Part shown: piece by piece, positions 58,969-64,000 of the stretch | Layout: every line of letters starts with the position of its first letter | Numbering within the stretch: position 1 is the first letter of the stretch | Assembly (NCBI GenBank): GCA_032209605.1 | Contig: JASFXZ010000038.1 | Coordinates: forward strand, 1,240,001 to 1,304,000 | Direction of reading: 5' to 3' | Length of the DNA stretch: 64,000 bases | Origin: Mactromeris polynyma | Taxonomy: Eukaryota; Mollusca; Bivalvia; Venerida; Mactridae | Position numbers and translations under genes: made by a program | Notes under the pieces: generated by a model | Databases searched by the model: none | Told to the model about the DNA's origin: nothing | The model's input: the letters and a program-made list of their open reading frames with translations, nothing else

Positions 58969-59875
58969 CATGTATCTGATAATTAAGTTTTATAGTGATA
59001 TCTATAAGACATTTTTTATAGTAAACAGACAATTTTGTCTGACGATAATGCATCCAAAGTAATTTGACATCAACCTCTTAATTAAGATTTAATTGGGATA
59101 TAGTTAGGAGCAGGTTGGTACTGGTTGGTAACCCAAGTTAGGTAAACTGTCCTCCATATATAACTTAAATAGTGTCGTGAAGTGGCGTAAAGCCCAAAAC
59201 AAGCTAATAATTGTAAACCGACTGTGCAGATTAAATAACCTTAGAGTAGGAGAATTTAGCAAACACTTCGTTTTTAATTTAGCAGCTCAGAATGAATCAA
59301 GAATTCAAGAAGAAGTTCATATATAAATGTGTAATAAGAGGCAAATCCTGAATGTAAAGATGTTTACAGTATTTGATTTTCTATATTTCAAGTTTCTTGG
59401 TTATATGTAATGTATTTCCATTCAAAGTTAGGTGAAAAATCATGAATCTGTTGACTGCTTTCCAGTCTGTTTTAGTGAAAAACGACCCTCTCCTCAATTC
59501 CTCTGTTGATAAATAAGGGAAGTAATTCTTGGTGTACTCTACTCATGTCTTTGAAGTACAAGTTCCTTCCCTTGTATTACAGTTGTGCTTTTACAAAGTG
59601 TATTTATTGCAGTCAATTTTACCACATTCAGCAAATTTGCGGTAAAGTTATTCTGAGAACAAATTTCCCATGAATCTCTTCATGTTTGATTAATTATTGA
59701 TTAAAGTTGGTGTCGTCTTCAGTCATTTTACACTACATTTTTGTTAATGAGAATAGCAGTAAACATGTATGCAATGTTATGTAATTTTATACCTTTGACT
59801 TAATTTGTTTTAATTCCTGAAATAGAGATTGTCTGTTGGCTCAGTTTTGCTTAACAGGGCAAGGAAGCTATTCCC

Positions 59876-60405
59876 ATACCCTATAGAAGGGATAAAGGAA
59901 GAGAACTATAGAAGGGATAAAGGGAGAGAACTATAGTAGGTATAAAGGGAGAGAACAATAGAAGGGATAAAGGGAGAGAACTATAGAAGGTATAAAGGAG
60001 AGAATTGTAGAAGGGATAAAGGGAAATAACTATAGAAGGGATAAAGGGAGAGAACTATAGAATGGATAAAGGGAGGGAACTATAGAATGGATAAAGGGAA
60101 ATAACTATAGAAGGGATAAAGGGAGAGAACTATAGAAGGGATAAAGGGAGGGAACTATAGAATGGATAAAGGGAAATAACTATAGAAGGGATAAAGGGAG
60201 AGAACTATAGAAGGGATAAAGGGAGAGAACTATAGAAGGGATAAAGGGAGGGAACTATAGAATGGATAAAGGGAAAGAACTATAGAAGGGATAAAGGGAG
60301 AGAATTATAGAAGGGATAAAGGGGGGGGAACTATAGAATGGATAAAGGGAAAGAACTATAGAAGGGATAAAGGGAGAGAATTATAGAAGGTATAAAGGGA
60401 AAGAA
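59876..60405. repeat. 25-bp purine-rich minisatellite
   Basis: About 21 copies of GGGATAAAGGGAGAGAACTA + TAGAA, with subtypes GGGAGGGAACTATAGAATGG and GGGAAATAACTATAG in a recurring order that suggests a higher-order unit of several copies. The plus strand is strongly purine-biased, and one copy has a run of nine G near 60321. Confidence 0.93.
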
Positions 60406-60964
60406 CTTATGACACATACATATACTACATATGGGATAAAGGGAAAGAATATGTGTCGCTCTCCTGTGGCTATTCTTGCTTGTGAATTTCAAAGCATACG
60501 AGCATTCAGTGGGAAAATCTGGCATGTTCTTAATTTAAAAATTCTATCGAACAAACTTTTATAAATCTTTTGATGCATGTTCTGTAATTTGCTAAAAAAG
60601 TGACTAAATTTTAAGTAAATCTGGATCCTGATTTCACAAAAATCTCAGTTGAAGTCCGGCTCAAACTTAAGTACCAGTATTCCTAAACTTATAATTTGAG
60701 TGAAGGCCACTCACCAGCATATGAAGTGTTATTATTAGAACTGGATCTAGACATTCTAACACCACTGTTTATGGTGAAACTTTTTGTAGCACAGTTTTTA
60801 TTACTCAATGAAATGAATTACTTGAATGAAGAAAACTCCCAGTTTGAGAAGAAAAGATCTCAAATTGAGAAAGAAAAATCTTTGGGACACTATGGCCTGC
60901 TTTTGAAATTCTGTCCCTCAAACAAACATTTACCTGGTGTTTCTGACTGTTTAACTAGGCATAA

Positions 60965-61140
60965 GGAGGCGCAGTCATAGGCAGGTGGACTCCTCACGAT
61001 CCGAAGACTGAGAGTTTTAAATCCTGCCTTTGGCAAGGTTGAGCCAAGAACTACACAATTCCTCAATTAAGCTCAAATGCTGGTTAGTAACTCAGGAAGC
61101 AGTTTAGTTTAAAGAAAATAGATAAGCTTAAATTTAAACT
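60965..61140 (+). mobile_element. tRNA-derived SINE
   Basis: In plus orientation: head relic GGCGCAGTCATAGGCAGGTG, B-box relic ACTGAGAGTTTTAAATCCTG, then central AAATGCTGGTTAGTAACTCA + GGAAGCAGTTTAG and an A-rich tail with AAATAGATAAGC. The order matches the 16855 copy. Confidence 0.6.
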
Positions 61141-64000
61141 ACTTTTCAACTATAGTTATGTTGAGGATGGCTTTTCTATACAAGTTATATATTTATAGAC
61201 CATAAAAAACACCTTGAACAATGGGTTCTCTGTGGGATGCTTTCTGTAGTGTTTACCAATTATCACTTGATGTCACATTAGCCCGCCTTATGTTAATGTC
61301 TAGCCCTCATTTAAGATGTGTTTGTATGCTGACTCCTGATTCTACTTTGTAAATTGATGTAGGTAGGTTATAACTTTTTTAGTTCATTTGAGCACAAAAT
61401 GCTCAAGATGTGCTATTTGGATCGCCCTGTTTCCATTGTCATGTCTTGTTTGTCGTAAACAATTATCTTGATAACACTCTAGAGGTAACTAATTTTACCT
61501 GATCTGCATGAACCTTGGTTTGAAACTGGGTCATCTGCGGTCAAAACTAGGTCACAACACTTCATGTATTCATTGAAGTGATTAATTGTTTATAAATCTG
61601 TCTCTTGATCAAAACTAAAAACATTTTAAGAATCTTTCAATTGATTCTGGTACAAGTTGCAATATTCTGCTCAAGGATTACTGTTCACTGTTAACAGTTT
61701 CCCAGTGACCTGGATATATCCATCTGCATACAAAGCCAGTGATAGATTCGTTTTTACTTTTTTAAATTCTTGTAATTTTCTTCTTAATTTTACACAAATT
61801 TATGGCATCATGTTAAGCATGCATGCATATAGGAAGGAAGGCGGTTGTCAAGGCAACATTGATTTTTTCGCTTAATTAAATACAATATTTGTGTTAATTG
61901 AATCACAAACTGATAATTAATTTGAAACAGCTATGATCTACAGCAAAGAACAAAGAAAACCACAAGTCTCTTGATGCAAGGAAATTTATAGGTCTGACTG
62001 CTTAAAGGTTACAGTCTCGGCATGTTTTCTCTTGTTTTATTTCTTGGAAAATCTTACTCATATTCCAGGAAGCAATGTTCAAGGATGTCTTTTAGACCTC
62101 TTGGTGTTGTACATTGTCTATTCCAAGAATATGGAGCTATTTTCAGAATCAATGCTATCCAATAGTTATCAAACTTACATGCAGGGTCTTGCAGGCAGTT
62201 TACTATGGAAATATTGGCTTACAAGCCAGGAAGTTTCCTCTTATGTCTATGAATTGAATGCATCTCGTATTGATATATTACACAATGCTACATAGTGTTC
62301 TATATTTACAAATGTGTCTGAATTCTGACTGTTTTTCATGCTTTGCACATCAACTCATGGTCTTCAAATAGAAAAGGTCGATGTCACCAATCTTAGTACA
62401 AATGACCATTTTAAAGGACGTCTGTATAACTCGGCCAGGGAATCAAACAGAACTTACTCGCCACACCTGAGGCAAATATTAGATGTGTCATTCTGTGGGA
62501 AAATGTGTCTGTAAAGTACAGCTTTTATAAAAATTGGCTATACAAGCCTTCCTGGTTCTGATGTTCAATAAGCGGTTGATAAATGGTTGTCAAGGAAATT
62601 CTCTCTGCTATTTTCCTGGTTTTTAGTTTAATTAACTTCAGTATGTTTGTTTATTGTACTTGATACCAGTAGATCAAGTGGAATTGATATGTAATGTTTA
62701 AGAGGCTGGTCCTTAGATTCAGGTCATTTTTTTATTTTAAAGAAATTTGTAAGAAAACCCTGTAAATTTTCAGCCATTGTATAAAAAGTTCCAGTTTTCG
62801 ACAGCCTATACCCCTATAACAAGTATCTTTGTGCTTATTGTATAATCTACAGTTTTAATGCTTGGTGTGTAGCATAGTCTAGTGGTCCTCTTACAAGATT
62901 GAATGACTTATTAAGTTCTGTCAAAACATATGGCCGCCAGGGGAGCGGGCCTAAAATGTTCCTATAATTGTAATTATAGTGGAAACTATAGAAGACATTT
63001 CCTCCTAAACCACTCAATAGATTTTGACCAAACTTCACAGGAATGATCCTTAGGTCCTGTTTCAAAGTTTTATAAATGGTTCCGGTCTGTTGAATAAGTA
63101 GGTCACAGGAGCTAAAAATAGATTTTAAAAGTGAAGCATTGTCTTGTGGTCCTCTTACAAGATTGAATGAATTATTTTGTTCCGTCAAAAAACATGGTCG
63201 CCAAGAGGTAGGGCCTTGCTTAATCAAAATCTTTAAGGTGTAGAGTTGTGATATTGAGTGTGTGGTCCACTTCCAAGATAGTATAAATGATTAAGTTCTG
63301 TCAAAAACATGTCTACCAGAGGGCGTTGCCTTGTTGCCTATTTGTGTATAGTGGAATCTGTTAACGATATCTCCTTATAAACTGCTGAATGGATTTTTAT
63401 TGAACCTTTACCAATTTATTGGCACATTAATCTAATTCAGTTCGAGTGGAAGTGTACTTAAGTGAGCGATATAGGGCCATCATAGCCCTCTTGCTTAAAC
63501 TATTTGAAGGCTTTCAAAACCGTTTCACATTTTTTTGTAAATCTCCAGATTATTTGGTTAAACTATTATATTAAAAAGATTCAAGGGGAATGTCAAACAT
63601 CTATGAATGGGGCTTTATATGAAGATTCATTCAATGTCACTTACTTCAGTAAGTCTGTTTGTTTTTAACCCAAGTCAAGAGCTTACGTCGATCGCAGGTC
63701 CATATATTTGAATTTCACCAAATTATACCAAATTTTGCATTATGTTTATTACGATAAGAAATCTTTTTATGGAATGAGTGGTCTAAAATAGATGTATAAT
63801 GTTCAATGAGATCTCTCAAAAGTTATAAAACAAACTTCTTATCAGCTGAAAAAAAATCCTGAAAAAGGCTTGCTATTAAGAAACCTCAAATCACTTAATG
63901 TAGATTTGTCATGAAATCATTGATAGTTTGGTATTACAAGGTTCGCACAGTCCTGAAAAGTCCTTGAATTTGATGCCTACTCCTGGGAAACTTGAAAAAT
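61141..64000. other. CLEC16A intron 17 continued: interspersed repeats
   Basis: No exon is recognised up to the right edge. Bases 61395-61560 repeat part of 47930-48475 (ACTCTAGAGGTAACTAATTT and GAAACTGGGTCATCTG). Bases 62870-63490 hold diverged tandem copies of a segment with GTGGTCCTCTTACAAGATTG and GTTCTGTCAAAACATATGGC, ending in GAGCGATATAGGGCCATCAT. The ORF at 62847-63227 is a by-product of this repeat. Confidence 0.5.

Noticed and set aside
62847..63227. 126-codon minus ORF
   Set aside because: It consists of two diverged copies of an interspersed repeat; the repeated translation is a by-product.

Overview
The window is eukaryotic, AT-rich nuclear DNA. Genes are split by many GT-AG introns and sit among tandem repeats, MITEs and tRNA-derived SINEs. 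A long LRR-TIR Toll-like receptor, a retained threonine aldolase gene and dispersed repeats of the kind common in clam and mussel genomes suggest a bivalve mollusc. That assignment is inference; no species marker was seen.

Four genes can be supported. (1) 4058-6538, minus: a Toll-like receptor whose LRR, transmembrane and TIR parts lie in one exon; the signal-peptide exon was not found. Two related direct repeats flank it (1-1907 and 7036-8149). (2) 9546-14578, plus: a complete six-exon gene for a 359-residue type I membrane protein with a signal peptide, an acidic Ser/Thr-rich stalk, one membrane span and a short tail with PPxY and NPxY motifs; family not recognised. (3) 23787-33036, minus: a complete ten-coding-exon L-threonine aldolase (413 aa) with a likely mitochondrial presequence. 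(4) 35987-57354, plus: the first 17 coding exons (645 codons) of CLEC16A (ema/gop-1), running off the right edge. The frame is preserved across every proposed junction in genes 2, 3 and 4.

Layout: 1-8149 holds the TLR and its flanking duplication. 8150-14578 holds the membrane-protein gene, with a pogo/Tigger-like element in intron 2. 14579-23786 is a convergent intergenic stretch of repeats plus one weak two-exon candidate. 23787-33036 is the aldolase gene. 33037-35986 is a head-to-head intergenic region with a MITE, a near-perfect palindrome and a long inverted repeat. 35987-64000 is CLEC16A, whose introns carry most of the window's minisatellites, a LINE reverse-transcriptase remnant, a dead mariner and foldback elements.

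The genes form no pathway: innate immune receptor, unknown membrane protein, amino-acid catabolism, and endolysosome/mitophagy factor. The best leads are the duplicated blocks around the TLR, a transposon end that supplies the CLEC16A exon 8 splice donor, a uORF on a YY1-like site before CLEC16A, and a 69/57-bp minisatellite open on both strands. No convincing new multi-gene system was found.
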